Below, piece by piece: positions 8,579-17,165 of a stretch of DNA of 46,593 bases. The notes under the pieces were generated by a model. The model did no database searches. It saw nothing but the letters and a program-made list of their open reading frames with translations, and had not been told where the DNA came from. The first letter of the stretch is position 1, and each line of letters opens with the position of its first letter. Source of the DNA: Bacteroidales bacterium (GTDB lineage Bacteria; Bacteroidota; Bacteroidia; Bacteroidales; P3); assembly GCA_017618625.1 (NCBI GenBank), contig JAFZTV010000005.1:1-46593 (forward strand), read 5' to 3'. The position numbers were made by a program, and so were the translations under genes.

Positions 8579-8583
8579 AAAAT

Positions 8584-8985
8584 ATGAAAAGACAAGTTAT
8601 TTTCGCAGCACTTATGGCCATCTTGTGCGCCATGTCCGTCAGCTGTAGCAAAGGATCTAATGATGACGATATTGTGGTAACCCGCATCAACGCACACAAG
8701 ATAGAATACAGTATTGACGACACTCCTCAAACCGCTTTAATAGGAAACAGGAGGGGGTTGTACAATTTTATGGAAGATATGGTCTTCTTGGCCCAGAGGG
8801 GGCATAGAATCATTGTACAGAGCGAGAACAGGAGCAAATCCCCATCCAAAGATGTAGAATCGTACAATACCCGGAGTCGCAAAAATGCCATCAATTGGTG
8901 TGTCAAGATGCACGAAGCCGGATATACCGTAGAACTGACATACGATGAAAGTGCAAAAACATACCATTGCAGAGCTTCAAAATAA
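8584..8985 (+). CDS. small lipoprotein
   Basis: A type II signal peptide with the lipobox MSVSC (Cys 21) is visible, followed by KGSNDDD, an acidic stretch after the lipid-linked Cys that fits a Bacteroidota lipoprotein export signal. The rest of the 133 residues is a small folded domain with no recognised family. It is 5 bp behind the single-TM gene and likely closes the sigma operon. It may be a surface or periplasmic partner of that system. Confidence 0.65.
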   Translation: MKRQVIFAALMAILCAMSVSCSKGSNDDDIVVTRINAHKIEYSIDDTPQTALIGNRRGLYNFMEDMVFLAQRGHRIIVQSENRSKSPSKDVESYNTRSRKNAINWCVKMHEAGYTVELTYDESAKTYHCRASK

Positions 8986-9006
8986 TAAGCAAAAACCACT
9001 AGTCAC

Positions 9007-9588
9007 ATGAAAAAGACTTTTATACTATTGCTGATAGTCATATTTGCTGACTTTACTCAGGCACAGGGAGATACGGTAGACATGCCCTTTGAGAAGCCGG
9101 TGCGGTTTCAGGGTGTGGCTTCCACAGGTATAAATATGTACATTGGCGGTGGTTATAAGTATGGGACAACATTGTTAGATGTGCCTTATCTACAGTTGAA
9201 TTTGGGTGTGAGAATAAGAGAGAAGGCTTATGTGGGTATGGGTATAGGAGCTGTAATGCCGTTGCTGTATAATCGTCCAGCTATTGCACCATTTCCGTTT
9301 CTTGTTCACACAGTGAGGGGCGATGTATATCTGCCTGGTGGTCGCCTTAACCCTTATGTGTCAATACAATGGGGTGTGCTCAATATGCTGTTTGATATGT
9401 CACGGTATCTCTTAACGTTCGGTATGGTGGGAGTTGGATTTGACTATAATTGGCTAACATTTCAGGTGGGTTATAGCCCGTTATTGGACATCGACTATGG
9501 CGATGGCTGCGATGCCGAGCATGGTGTATATTTTGAAATCGGCTACCGCTTCAACACCCACAAATACGACCAAGCTCATAAAAGATGA
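9007..9588 (+). CDS. outer-membrane barrel protein, paralogue 1 of 3
   Basis: A 193-residue protein with a signal peptide (MKKTFILLLIVIFADFTQAQ) and small barrel strands ending in an IGYRF-type segment near the C-terminus (FEIGYRFNTHKYDQ). The sequence EKPVRFQGVAS just after the signal is shared with the next two genes, marking a tandem gene family. Size and strand pattern fit an 8-stranded barrel of the OmpX/OmpW or porin-like type, but no family name is secure. It begins 22 bp after the lipoprotein gene. Confidence 0.65.
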   Translation: MKKTFILLLIVIFADFTQAQGDTVDMPFEKPVRFQGVASTGINMYIGGGYKYGTTLLDVPYLQLNLGVRIREKAYVGMGIGAVMPLLYNRPAIAPFPFLVHTVRGDVYLPGGRLNPYVSIQWGVLNMLFDMSRYLLTFGMVGVGFDYNWLTFQVGYSPLLDIDYGDGCDAEHGVYFEIGYRFNTHKYDQAHKR

Positions 9589-9620
9589 CGAACTGGCATT
9601 TAAATAAAAAATGGAATCCG

Positions 9621-10196
9621 ATGAAACGAGGTTTTATACTTGTATTGATAGTCACTCTTGTCGGCTATGCGCGGGCTCAGGGAGACACTATAGGGAGTGT
9701 TGTGGAGAAGCCGGTGCGGTTTCAGGGTGTGGCTTCGCTTGGATTAAATGTAAATTGGTTGTACATGATTCCCTACGCTGACCTTTCGCTAGGAGTGAGG
9801 ATAAAGGAGAGGGCGTTTGTCGGAGCAGGTGTTTGTGCTGCAGCGGGAATAATCATGATCAACAAAAACAGCGAATGGGACCCTGCATTCGGGGGGTGGC
9901 TACCTTTAGTATCATTGCGGGGCGATGTCTATTTGACTAGGGAAAGTAGGGTACGTCCATTTGTATCGGCGCGACTTGGAATATGCCCTATCATAACTAG
10001 TGAGGATATGATGTCATATTTTGCTATATCTGCAGGAGTGGAATACTGCCATTTTATGTTTCAACTTGGATACAACCCTTTGGTAATGATTGACTTTTCA
10101 CATGGGAACGATATCTTTCATGGGGGATACATCGAAATAGGCTACCGCTTCCACACGGCTAAATACTACAGAAAAAAAAGAAACATACTGCAATAA
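9621..10196 (+). CDS. outer-membrane barrel protein, paralogue 2 of 3
   Basis: From ATG 9621 the protein is 191 residues with signal peptide MKRGFILVLIVTLVGYARAQ; a frame-open extension to 9585 would put 12 residues before a perfect signal sequence and is unlikely. After the signal, GDTIGSVVEKPVRFQGVAS is identical in protein to the third copy over most of its length, while the barrel part differs. The C-terminus again has EIGYRFHTAKYYRKK. Role unknown, and it is probably co-expressed with its neighbours. Confidence 0.65.
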   Translation: MKRGFILVLIVTLVGYARAQGDTIGSVVEKPVRFQGVASLGLNVNWLYMIPYADLSLGVRIKERAFVGAGVCAAAGIIMINKNSEWDPAFGGWLPLVSLRGDVYLTRESRVRPFVSARLGICPIITSEDMMSYFAISAGVEYCHFMFQLGYNPLVMIDFSHGNDIFHGGYIEIGYRFHTAKYYRKKRNILQ

Positions 10197-10259
10197 ACAG
10201 AAACAAATCCTATTGAAAAATGAATTCATCGTTTGTCCCCCAAAAGAATAAATGACGGT

Positions 10260-10811
10260 ATGAAAAAAGGTTTGATATTGCTGCTGATAGTCACTTTTGC
10301 CGGCTTTGCGCGGGCTCAGGGAGACACTATAGGGAGTGTTGTGGAGAAGCCAGTGCGGTTTCAGGGTGTCGGATATATTGGATTGTCTGCAATACCAATT
10401 CCGTTGCCCACAACAAAACTCTCGCTTGGCGTGATGAAAGACGAGCACTTTTTCTTCGGCGGCGGGGTGGGAATTATGATGTATTATAGCAGATACCATA
10501 ATGCCGACCCTACAAACAAAACATTGTATGCACTGCCCGCACCCTTGCTATACCTGCAAACCGACATATATTTCAGTCACAAATGGGGTAAAGTCGCTCC
10601 ATATTTCACGTTGTCAGCCGGATGCGCGGCGATATATATGGGCTACGCCTCGGTAGGGTTCGGTGTGGACTACCGCTCGTTTGTGTGGCAGCTCACCTAT
10701 TCGCCGAATTGCATATTCGGCGACAGCGACTTTTTCCATCACGGAGTGTCGTTCAACTTCGGCTACCGCTTCAACACAGCAAAATATTACAAACAGAAAA
10801 GAACGACTTAA
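10260..10811 (+). CDS. outer-membrane barrel protein, paralogue 3 of 3
   Basis: The start at ATG 10260 gives a signal peptide MKKGLILLLIVTFAGFARAQ; an upstream TTG frame start at 10233 would spoil it. The 183-residue product shares GDTIGSVVEKPVRFQGV with copy 2, and the DNA is identical over 45 bases there (from about 10307, matching from 9668). The rest of the barrel is diverged and the end is again FGYRFNTAKYYKQK. The pattern of a fixed N-terminal block and variable barrel strands fits duplication with later recombination. Confidence 0.65.
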   Translation: MKKGLILLLIVTFAGFARAQGDTIGSVVEKPVRFQGVGYIGLSAIPIPLPTTKLSLGVMKDEHFFFGGGVGIMMYYSRYHNADPTNKTLYALPAPLLYLQTDIYFSHKWGKVAPYFTLSAGCAAIYMGYASVGFGVDYRSFVWQLTYSPNCIFGDSDFFHHGVSFNFGYRFNTAKYYKQKRTT

Positions 10812-10826
10812 AAGCCAGCGCTGTTG

Positions 10827-10848
10827 TTGCGGATTTCCGGATCCGCAA
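10827..10848 (+). terminator. hairpin between convergent genes
   Basis: TTGCGGAT (10827-10834) and ATCCGCAA (10841-10848) form a perfect 8-bp stem with a 6-base loop, 16 bp after the third barrel gene and between two convergent genes. No T tract follows, so termination is likely but not certain. Confidence 0.5.
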
Positions 10849-10908
10849 CCCCCATCCACACGGGATTCTCAATCCCAACACCGTAATACTGTCATTGAAC
10901 AAAGTTCT

Positions 10909-11214
10909 TTACATCTGCGACTTCAACTCCACCAGAAACGTTCGCAGTTCTTTGAGGGTGTCAATCACCTGCATGTTGTCGGCGTTTTCGGGTGTATGCA
11001 GCTGCTCGCGTGCGCCTTCGAGGGTGAGGCCGCGTTCTTTGGTGAGGTGGTGTATGCGGCGCAGCAGGTCGATGTCTTCCTGCTTGTACATGCGCACCCC
11101 GCGTGCGTTTTTGCTTGGTTTCAGTTCGCTGAATTCGGTTTCCCAATAGCGCAAGAGGGATTGACTGACGCCGAGGAGCTCGGCAACTTCGGATATGGAA
11201 TAGTAGAGTTTCAA
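10909..11214 (-). CDS. MerR-family transcriptional regulator
   Basis: The 101-residue protein is almost entirely a MerR winged-helix domain: YSISEVAELLGVSQSLLRYWE at the N-terminus, then the wing (GVRMYKQEDIDLLRRIHHL) and a short coiled coil (NMQVIDTLKELRTFLVELKSQ). It lacks the effector domain of longer MerR proteins, as do the short MerR regulators common in Bacteroidota. The only sensible start is TTG at 11214; upstream the frame meets a stop with no ATG. Immediately upstream on its strand is an array of ATATCAAC words, seen also before the ABC gene and panC. It follows lptD on the same strand with a 146-bp gap. Confidence 0.85.
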   Translation of the reverse strand: MKLYYSISEVAELLGVSQSLLRYWETEFSELKPSKNARGVRMYKQEDIDLLRRIHHLTKERGLTLEGAREQLHTPENADNMQVIDTLKELRTFLVELKSQM

Positions 11215-11227
11215 GTTTTTAGTATGT

Positions 11228-11296
11228 TAGTATGTTGATATGTTGATACGTTGATATGTGACTAGAAACTGACTGCTGATCACTGTTGATATGTGG
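11228..11296 (-). repeat. ATATCAAC leader array plus core, in front of merR
   Basis: Read on the minus strand, a degenerate copy of the core (cagcagtcagtttctagtca) is followed by ATATCAAC-type words at 8-base steps, then the start of the MerR gene. It has the same order and orientation relative to the downstream gene as the elements at 15436-15545 and 17166-17325. The remaining gap to lptD (about 11297-11360) holds A/C/T-biased simple sequence and no gene. Confidence 0.7.
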
Positions 11297-11360
11297 ATAG
11301 GTTAATATGTTTGTTCAAAGTTCTCTATTGTCTATTCACCCTTCACTCTTCACTAATCAC

Positions 11361-14060
11361 TCAATAACTATAATACCCTTGGTTGTCTTGGTAGTTCTTT
11401 TTCTTTTCGTATTTCACGTCGCGTAGGCTCGGGGCTTTGATGTTGATGACGAAGTTCCAGCCTTTGTAGTAGCCGAAGGGAGTCCAGTTGAAGCGCATCT
11501 CCCAGCAGTGGAGGTCGCGGTAGATGTCGATGGAGGTGTAGGAGAGGCCTTTGTTGACGAAGTCGTAGCCGGTGGAGAAGGCAATCTTCCAGTTCTTGGT
11601 GATGTTGAAGTTGCCCGAGATGGAGAGCGACTGTACCACCTCGTGGTTGAGGCCGTACTGTGCTGCCACATAGCGCGAGACGTAGCTGAAGGTGTAGCTC
11701 AGGGAGATGTTCCAGGGGACGGAGAAATCGACATACTCGCCTACGAAGAGGGCGGGGTTGTCGTTGTAGGGCGAGAGCAGGGTTGGGCGCACGGCGTGGC
11801 CTTGGTTCTTGGGTTGCTCGCCGTCTTTCTTTTTCTTGAAAGTGTTGGGGTTGAAGCTCCACGAGAGCTGTGCGCTCCAGGTGGAGTTGTTTGTCTTGAA
11901 GAGGCGGTGTTCGGTTTTGACGAGGAACTGGTTACGTTTGTTGCCCAGCGAGTCGATGACATAGGGGCAGAAAGAGCCTGAGTAGTTGAGCACCAGGGCT
12001 TTGAAGAGGGTGGTACGCCCGGTAACGGTGAAGTCGCTCCAGTTGAGCGAGTCACGGGCGATGTCGTAGCTCATGGCCAGGTTCAGGTTCTCGAGGAGAG
12101 TGACCTTCTTGAAGTCTTCGTCGCTGTTCCACTTGCCCACTTTAATCTCGAGGTTGTTGCCTATGTTGAGCCGCACCATGCCCGACTGGCCGTCGGCTGG
12201 CCCGCCGTAGAGCGACTGCTCGAATATCGAGTAGCGGTGCACATAGCCTGTAGCATCGGTGTATTGTTTCCACCACCCGAGTTTGTCCGAACCGAAGTTG
12301 GGTCGGTAGTTGAACGAGAGCGACGGGTTGATGACGTGGCGCAACGCTTTCAGCCATCCGCGTTTGAAGTTGAACATACCGTAGATGCGAGTGGAGAGGG
12401 ATGTGGAGAAGCTCACGTCGCGGTTGGATCGGAATCCCCACACGGTGTCGATGACGAGGCTGCCGGTAGAGGGGTCGATGTCCTTGCGGATGGTGGAGAA
12501 ATGCCAGCGCTCGTTGTAGGAGATGGAGTTTGTCCAGTTGAAGTATTTGAAGACTTTCACCGACAGCGACAGGGGAACCGACTGCTGTATGCCGTACTGC
12601 ATTTTGTTGAGTATGGTGCGTCGGAACAGCTCGGAATCCTGAGCGGTGATGTTGTTCTCGGCGTTGAACTGATAGGAGAGCTGTATGTTTTCCCACCATT
12701 TGTAGCTGCCTGTCGGGGCTTTGCGTCGGAACGGATATATCGTGACCGAGCTGAGGGAGATGGAGGGCAGCTTGAAGTTTATGATGCCCGTCTGAGCGTT
12801 GTAGGACTCGCGGGCGGCGAGAGAGAGGTTGAAGTAGGAGCCGAGCTTGGTGGAGTAGCTGATGGAGGAGGTGGTAGTGGAGTTGAAGTAGTCGTTGCGG
12901 TTGGTGGTGTTCTTGCTGTAGTTGCGGCTCTGCATGTTCACGTCGGCCGAGAAGCGGCTGTTGGGGTTGGCCTTGGGGTCCTGGTCGTGTCGCCAAGTCA
13001 CCTTGAAGTCGCTGTATTTGTTATAGGAGTTGCTGTCGCCGCGTATGCCTTCGCGCGTGATGCCGTAGCGGATGTCGAAGTTGCCCTTGTATTTGTATCG
13101 TTTGTAGTAGTTGGACTTTGCCTCGGCCGCCCAGCTGAGGTTGGTGTAGATGTCGGCGGTTAGAGCGAGGTCGATGCGGTCGTTGATAGCGAAATACCAC
13201 CCGATGTCCTTGAGGTAGTAGCCCTGGTTGTTCATCCAGCCGTAGGAGGGCATGAGGAAACCCGACGCGCGGTCGTGGGTGATGGGGAAGAAGGCAAACG
13301 GCACGGCGATAGGCGTGGGCACGTCCTCGATGGAGAGGTAGGCAGGGCCGGTGACTATCTTGTCGTTCATTATCAGTTTCGACTTGGTGAAGTTGATGGC
13401 GTAGTGAGGGTGAGAGTAGTTGCAGGTGGTATATTGTCCTTTGCTGAGGTACATCACCGAGTCGTTTATCTTTTTGATTTTATGGCCGTGGAGGAAGCCT
13501 TCGCCCTCTTGGGTAATGACACCGTGAATGATGCCTTTCTTGGTGTCGTAGTTGAAGGCAATGGTGTCGGCGCTGTATTCGGCGTCGCCCTGCTTGAAAT
13601 AGGGCTTGCCCGAGGCGTGGCCGTTGCTGTCGTCAACGCCCGAGGCGCGGATGATGTTTGTGTTGAAATCGACACTCATGGCGTCGGCTTTGAGCTCCAT
13701 GTCCTGATAGTGGACCTCGCCCTCGTTGTAGATGAAGGCCCGACGGTTGTCGAGGTTGAATGCCACTGAGTCCTTGGCCTTGTATTTGAGGATGTCCTCC
13801 ATGGCGTTGGGGGAGAGAGGCAGCTCGGTTTCGTGTTGTTTGACGGTGTCTGGTTGGCTGAGAGAGTCGGCAGAGGTCTGTTTGAGAGAGTCGGCAAGGG
13901 AAGCCAGAGAGTCGATTTGGGACAAGGCTAGGGTGTCGGAGTTTTTAGCCTCCGGCTGCTGGGCGTAGGCGAGCGTCCACTGGCTGGCTAGGAAAAGCCA
14001 TAGGCCAAGGGTCAGAAGAGACTTATAAACACCTGATATATAAAAAAAATCCTTGCTCAA
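11361..14060 (-). CDS. lptD: LPS-assembly outer-membrane protein LptD
   Basis: The 899-residue protein starts with a signal peptide, then a Ser/Asp-rich linker, an OstA-type jellyroll region (about residues 95-240, with NEGEVHYQDMELKADAMSVDF and PIAVPFAFFPI) and a very long C-terminal beta barrel. This is the layout of the Bacteroidota LptD, which with LptE inserts lipopolysaccharide into the outer leaflet. The start codon appears to be TTG at 14060, since an in-frame stop lies upstream and no ATG is available before the signal sequence. It is divergent from an amidase gene and shares a compact promoter region with it. A merR gene follows downstream. Confidence 0.8.
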   Translation of the reverse strand: MSKDFFYISGVYKSLLTLGLWLFLASQWTLAYAQQPEAKNSDTLALSQIDSLASLADSLKQTSADSLSQPDTVKQHETELPLSPNAMEDILKYKAKDSVAFNLDNRRAFIYNEGEVHYQDMELKADAMSVDFNTNIIRASGVDDSNGHASGKPYFKQGDAEYSADTIAFNYDTKKGIIHGVITQEGEGFLHGHKIKKINDSVMYLSKGQYTTCNYSHPHYAINFTKSKLIMNDKIVTGPAYLSIEDVPTPIAVPFAFFPITHDRASGFLMPSYGWMNNQGYYLKDIGWYFAINDRIDLALTADIYTNLSWAAEAKSNYYKRYKYKGNFDIRYGITREGIRGDSNSYNKYSDFKVTWRHDQDPKANPNSRFSADVNMQSRNYSKNTTNRNDYFNSTTTSSISYSTKLGSYFNLSLAARESYNAQTGIINFKLPSISLSSVTIYPFRRKAPTGSYKWWENIQLSYQFNAENNITAQDSELFRRTILNKMQYGIQQSVPLSLSVKVFKYFNWTNSISYNERWHFSTIRKDIDPSTGSLVIDTVWGFRSNRDVSFSTSLSTRIYGMFNFKRGWLKALRHVINPSLSFNYRPNFGSDKLGWWKQYTDATGYVHRYSIFEQSLYGGPADGQSGMVRLNIGNNLEIKVGKWNSDEDFKKVTLLENLNLAMSYDIARDSLNWSDFTVTGRTTLFKALVLNYSGSFCPYVIDSLGNKRNQFLVKTEHRLFKTNNSTWSAQLSWSFNPNTFKKKKDGEQPKNQGHAVRPTLLSPYNDNPALFVGEYVDFSVPWNISLSYTFSYVSRYVAAQYGLNHEVVQSLSISGNFNITKNWKIAFSTGYDFVNKGLSYTSIDIYRDLHCWEMRFNWTPFGYYKGWNFVINIKAPSLRDVKYEKKKNYQDNQGYYSY

Positions 14061-14084
14061 ACTGGTATATACAGATTTTCAGCG

Positions 14085-14112
14085 TATCTTTGCACTTCGG
14101 TATGCAAAGATA
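14085..14112. promoter_or_regulatory. face-to-face promoter pair of lptD and the amidase gene
   Basis: A perfect 10-bp inverted repeat, TATCTTTGCA (14085-14094) and TGCAAAGATA (14103-14112), supplies a -7 box on each strand. The plus box serves the amidase gene and the minus box serves lptD. The two boxes point at each other, so the RNA start sites should nearly coincide and each transcript should run through the other's -7 box. Confidence 0.6.
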
Positions 14113-14158
14113 GAACTATTTGCCCAATATGTAGATAACAAAATCAAACCCATTGGAA

Positions 14159-15433
14159 ATGAAACGTATATTTATATTATTTATTGCCTTGTTGTGTGTT
14201 GTGATGCCTTTGTCGGCACAAAAACGAGAGGTTGGCAAGGTGAAAACAGTGGTGATAGACCCAGGACACGGCGGCAACAAACCGGGAGCCCGCGGCAAGC
14301 ATATTGACGAGAAAGACCTAGTGCTGTCGGTGGCCAAGAAGGTGGGCAAGCTGATAAGCGACAACTACGAGGATGTGAAGGTGATATACACCCGCACCAC
14401 CGACGTGGATATCGACCTCTCGGAACGCGCTCACATAGCGAACCGAGCCAAAGCCGACCTGTTTATCTCAATACACGCCAACTCGCACCCCACGCCGAAC
14501 CCCACGGGAGTGGAGACTTTTGTGGCGGGTCTTTCGCAGAGCAAGGCCAACATGGAGATAGCGAAGAAGGAGAACGCGGACATACTGCTTGAGAACGACT
14601 ACAAGAACAACGCCGACTATCAGGGCTTTGACCCCAACTCGCCCGAGAGCTACGTGCTTTTTGCGATGTATCAGAACGCCTACCGCGACAAGAGCCTCAC
14701 CTTTGCACAGAATATCCAGACACAGTATAAGAACCGCATCATCACCATCGACCGCGGTGTGAAGCAGGCGGAGTTCATGGTGCTGTACAAGACCACCATG
14801 CCGTCGGTGCTGACCGAGATAGGCTTTATCTCGAACCCCAAGGAGGAGGCCTACATGATGTCGGAAGATGGACAGAACACCATCGCGCAGTGCATAGTGA
14901 AGGCGTTTGCCATATACAAGGCCGCCGAGGAAGGCGAGCCGGTGCCAGAGCTGACATTCGGCAGCCAACCAGCCGCGACAACGCCTCAGCAGCCGGCACC
15001 CAGCGCACAGCAAGAGACGGCGGAGGAAGAAAAACCAGCGGTACAAAACGTGGAGCCGCCTGCAAAGCCGGCCGAGCAGAAGCCGCAGCAGCCTAAAGAC
15101 CCCAACGAGGGCAAGCCATACACGGTGGAGAAGAAAGAACCTGCCAAGCCCGCTCCCGACCAGGTGACATACCGCATACAGTTCATGACGCTGACCCGCA
15201 TACTTGAGAAAGGCGACCCCGACCTGCGTGGCATCGACGAATTCGACCATCACAAGCAGGGCCAGTACTACTACTACCTCACGGGCAGGTTTGCCAACAT
15301 AGGCGACGCCGCGGAATACCTGAATGTGGTGCGTGCAAAGGGATTCAAGGACGCGCTGATAGTGGCGTTCCTCAAAGGGTCGCGCATAAGCCTGCAGCAG
15401 GCCCGCAAGATGATGGAGGGCAGCGGTCAGTGA
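14159..15433 (+). CDS. N-acetylmuramoyl-L-alanine amidase with SPOR-like tail
   Basis: From ATG 14159 the protein has 424 residues: a signal peptide (MKRIFILFIALLCVVMPLSAQ), an Amidase_3 zinc domain with DPGHGGNKPGARG (His 37), a Glu near 51, SIHANSHP and the catalytic-Glu motif LTEIGFISN, then a Pro/Ala/Gln/Glu-rich linker (about 265-335) and a C-terminal domain (VTYRIQFMTLTRILEKG...) like the SPOR-type domains that bind denuded glycan. It cleaves the bond between muramic acid and the peptide stem during cell separation. It is divergent from lptD, an arrangement common in Bacteroidales. A frame start at 14153 (TTG) is less likely. Confidence 0.85.
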   Translation: MKRIFILFIALLCVVMPLSAQKREVGKVKTVVIDPGHGGNKPGARGKHIDEKDLVLSVAKKVGKLISDNYEDVKVIYTRTTDVDIDLSERAHIANRAKADLFISIHANSHPTPNPTGVETFVAGLSQSKANMEIAKKENADILLENDYKNNADYQGFDPNSPESYVLFAMYQNAYRDKSLTFAQNIQTQYKNRIITIDRGVKQAEFMVLYKTTMPSVLTEIGFISNPKEEAYMMSEDGQNTIAQCIVKAFAIYKAAEEGEPVPELTFGSQPAATTPQQPAPSAQQETAEEEKPAVQNVEPPAKPAEQKPQQPKDPNEGKPYTVEKKEPAKPAPDQVTYRIQFMTLTRILEKGDPDLRGIDEFDHHKQGQYYYYLTGRFANIGDAAEYLNVVRAKGFKDALIVAFLKGSRISLQQARKMMEGSGQ

Positions 15434-15435
15434 TT

Positions 15436-15508
15436 AGGTGCGTGCCCGCACAGGGCGATAATTAGCAGTCAGCAGTTAGTTTCAGGTCACATATCAACCT
15501 ATCAACAT
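15436..15508 (+). repeat. 73-bp inverted repeat, left copy
   Basis: Bases 15436-15508 match the reverse complement of 17253-17325 with one mismatch in 73. The copy starts 3 bp after the amidase stop and contains the GC-rich hairpin TGCGtgccCGCA and part of an ATATCAAC array. Confidence 0.9.
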
Positions 15509-15545
15509 AAAACCTATCAACATAAAACCTATCAACATATCAACG
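15493..15545 (+). repeat. ATATCAAC leader array in front of the ABC gene
   Basis: ATCAA words begin at 15493, 15501, 15516, 15531 and 15539, i.e. at steps of 8 or 15 bases. The array has no G on this strand and ends 20 bp before the ABC-gene ATG at 15566, so it forms most of that gene's 5' leader. Confidence 0.8.
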
Positions 15546-15565
15546 ATACCCATATTAACGTTCCC

Positions 15566-16261
15566 ATGCTTGAGATACACAATATCACTAAAATATACGG
15601 GCAGCAGCGTGCCCTTGACGATGTGTCGCTGTCGATAAACAAAGGCGAGACGGTAGGTTTGCTGGGTCCCAACGGCGCCGGAAAATCGACGCTGATGAAG
15701 ATACTCACCTGCTACATACCGCCTTCGTCGGGCACTGCCAGCGTGTGCGGACACTCGATTGACGACGACACCATCGCCGTGCGCCGCTGCATAGGCTACC
15801 TGCCTGAGCATAACCCGCTGTATGTCGATATGTATGTGCGAGAGTTCCTCTCGTTTGCCGCAGGCATACAGAACGTGAAACACCCCAAGGAACGCATCGA
15901 GGAGCTGATAGACCGGCTCGGCCTCACCCCTGAAGCCAACAAGAAAATATCGCAGCTGTCGAAGGGCTATCGTCAGCGTGTGGGGTTGGCGCAGGCGCTC
16001 ATACACGACCCGCAGATACTCATTCTCGACGAGCCGACTACGGGCCTCGACCCCAACCAGCTGGAGGAAATACACGAGGTGATACGCACCGTCGGCAAGG
16101 AGAAGGTGGTGCTGCTTTCAACGCATATCATGCAGGAGGTGACGGCGATGTGCAACCGTGCCGTGATAATCAACCACGGACGCATAATAGCCGACCACCA
16201 GATGTCGAACATCTCGGCCGAGGAGCTGACGAAGCAGTTCCACAAGCTTACGATGGAATAG
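15566..16261 (+). CDS. ABC transporter ATP-binding protein, GldA-like
   Basis: The 231-residue protein is a single nucleotide-binding domain: Walker A GPNGAGKS at 34-41, Q-loop region around YLPEHNP (79-84), signature LSKGYRQR at 131-138, Walker B ILILDEP at 151-157 and switch His 187. The sequence is of the GldA/NatA type (YLPEHNPLYVDMYVREFL). GldA proteins are usually near 300 residues, so the C-terminal extension is missing here. No membrane partner (GldF/GldG) is adjacent; the next gene is panC on the other strand. It may work with a permease encoded elsewhere. The leader is an ATATCAAC array. Confidence 0.75.
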   Translation: MLEIHNITKIYGQQRALDDVSLSINKGETVGLLGPNGAGKSTLMKILTCYIPPSSGTASVCGHSIDDDTIAVRRCIGYLPEHNPLYVDMYVREFLSFAAGIQNVKHPKERIEELIDRLGLTPEANKKISQLSKGYRQRVGLAQALIHDPQILILDEPTTGLDPNQLEEIHEVIRTVGKEKVVLLSTHIMQEVTAMCNRAVIINHGRIIADHQMSNISAEELTKQFHKLTME

Positions 16262-16284
16262 TTTTTTCGTGAAATGGCCGCGTC

Positions 16285-17154
16285 CTAACGGAAGCGCACC
16301 ATGTCGATGAGGCGTACGCCGTCGAGCCATACGGCTATGCATCCAACGGAGCCTTTGGCGTCGTCCCAGTTCTCGATGGGTTGCAGCGTTGTGTCGTCAA
16401 CTACCTCGAAGTATTCGGGTTCGAAGCAGAGGCCGTCGGGCAGGTCGTTGACTTCGTGGAAGGAGGCGAGGGTGTCGAGCACCCAGAGTTTCACATCTTC
16501 CACGTCTTCACATTCCGACATCTCCACCGCCTGCTGCAGGGTTTCGTATATCGCGGGAGCCACCTTGCGTGCTTCGGGGCTCAGGCGCATATTGCGGCTG
16601 CTGAGAGCCAACCCGTCGTCGGCGCGTACGATGGGGCAGGGGATGAGCTGTATGGACGAGTTCATCTGGCGCAGCAGGTCGCGGATGATGGCAATCTGCT
16701 GGAAGTCTTTCTCGCCGAAGTAGGCGCGGTCGGGTTGTGTGAGCTCAAACAGACGGCGCACCACGACGGCTACACCCGAGAAATGACCGGGACGGCGCGG
16801 ACCTTCCATCACCTCCTCGATAGGACCGAAGTGATAGACGGTGGTGACGGGTTCTGGATACATCTCTTCTACCGAAGGGGTGAAGGCGATGTCGGTGCCG
16901 GCTTTCTCAAGCAACGCGAGGTCGTTCTCGACGGTGCGTGGGTATTTGGCGAGGTCTTCCTTGTTGTTGAACTGAATGGGGTTCACGAAGACGCTCACCG
17001 CCACTATGTCGTTCTCCTTGCGGGCACGCTCGACGAGCGAGAGGTGACCTTCGTGCAAGGCGCCCATCGTAGGCACTAAACCAATCGATTTACCAGCGGC
17101 CTTAGCCTTCTCGATGGCTGCGGTTAATTCTGCTATTGTGGAATATGTATTCAT
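16285..17154 (-). CDS. panC: pantothenate synthetase
   Basis: The 289-residue protein matches PanC in length and motifs: VPTMGALHEGHLSLV at about 27-41 (HIGH-type ATP site), FVNPIQF, YPRT, GPRRPGHFSGV, FGEKDFQQ, and SSRN in the position of the KMSKS loop. It joins pantoate and beta-alanine with ATP in the last step of pantothenate synthesis, in the cytoplasm. It is alone here; panB and panD are not in the window. Its leader on the minus strand is a long 15-bp-period ATATCAAC array that ends about 10 bp before the ATG. Confidence 0.95.
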   Translation of the reverse strand: MNTYSTIAELTAAIEKAKAAGKSIGLVPTMGALHEGHLSLVERARKENDIVAVSVFVNPIQFNNKEDLAKYPRTVENDLALLEKAGTDIAFTPSVEEMYPEPVTTVYHFGPIEEVMEGPRRPGHFSGVAVVVRRLFELTQPDRAYFGEKDFQQIAIIRDLLRQMNSSIQLIPCPIVRADDGLALSSRNMRLSPEARKVAPAIYETLQQAVEMSECEDVEDVKLWVLDTLASFHEVNDLPDGLCFEPEYFEVVDDTTLQPIENWDDAKGSVGCIAVWLDGVRLIDMVRFR

Positions 17155-17165
17155 TGGATGAGATG

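Noticed and set aside
12237..13163. 308-codon plus-strand frame inside lptD
   Set aside because: Antisense shadow of a well-supported gene; Val/Gly-rich composition is typical of such shadows.
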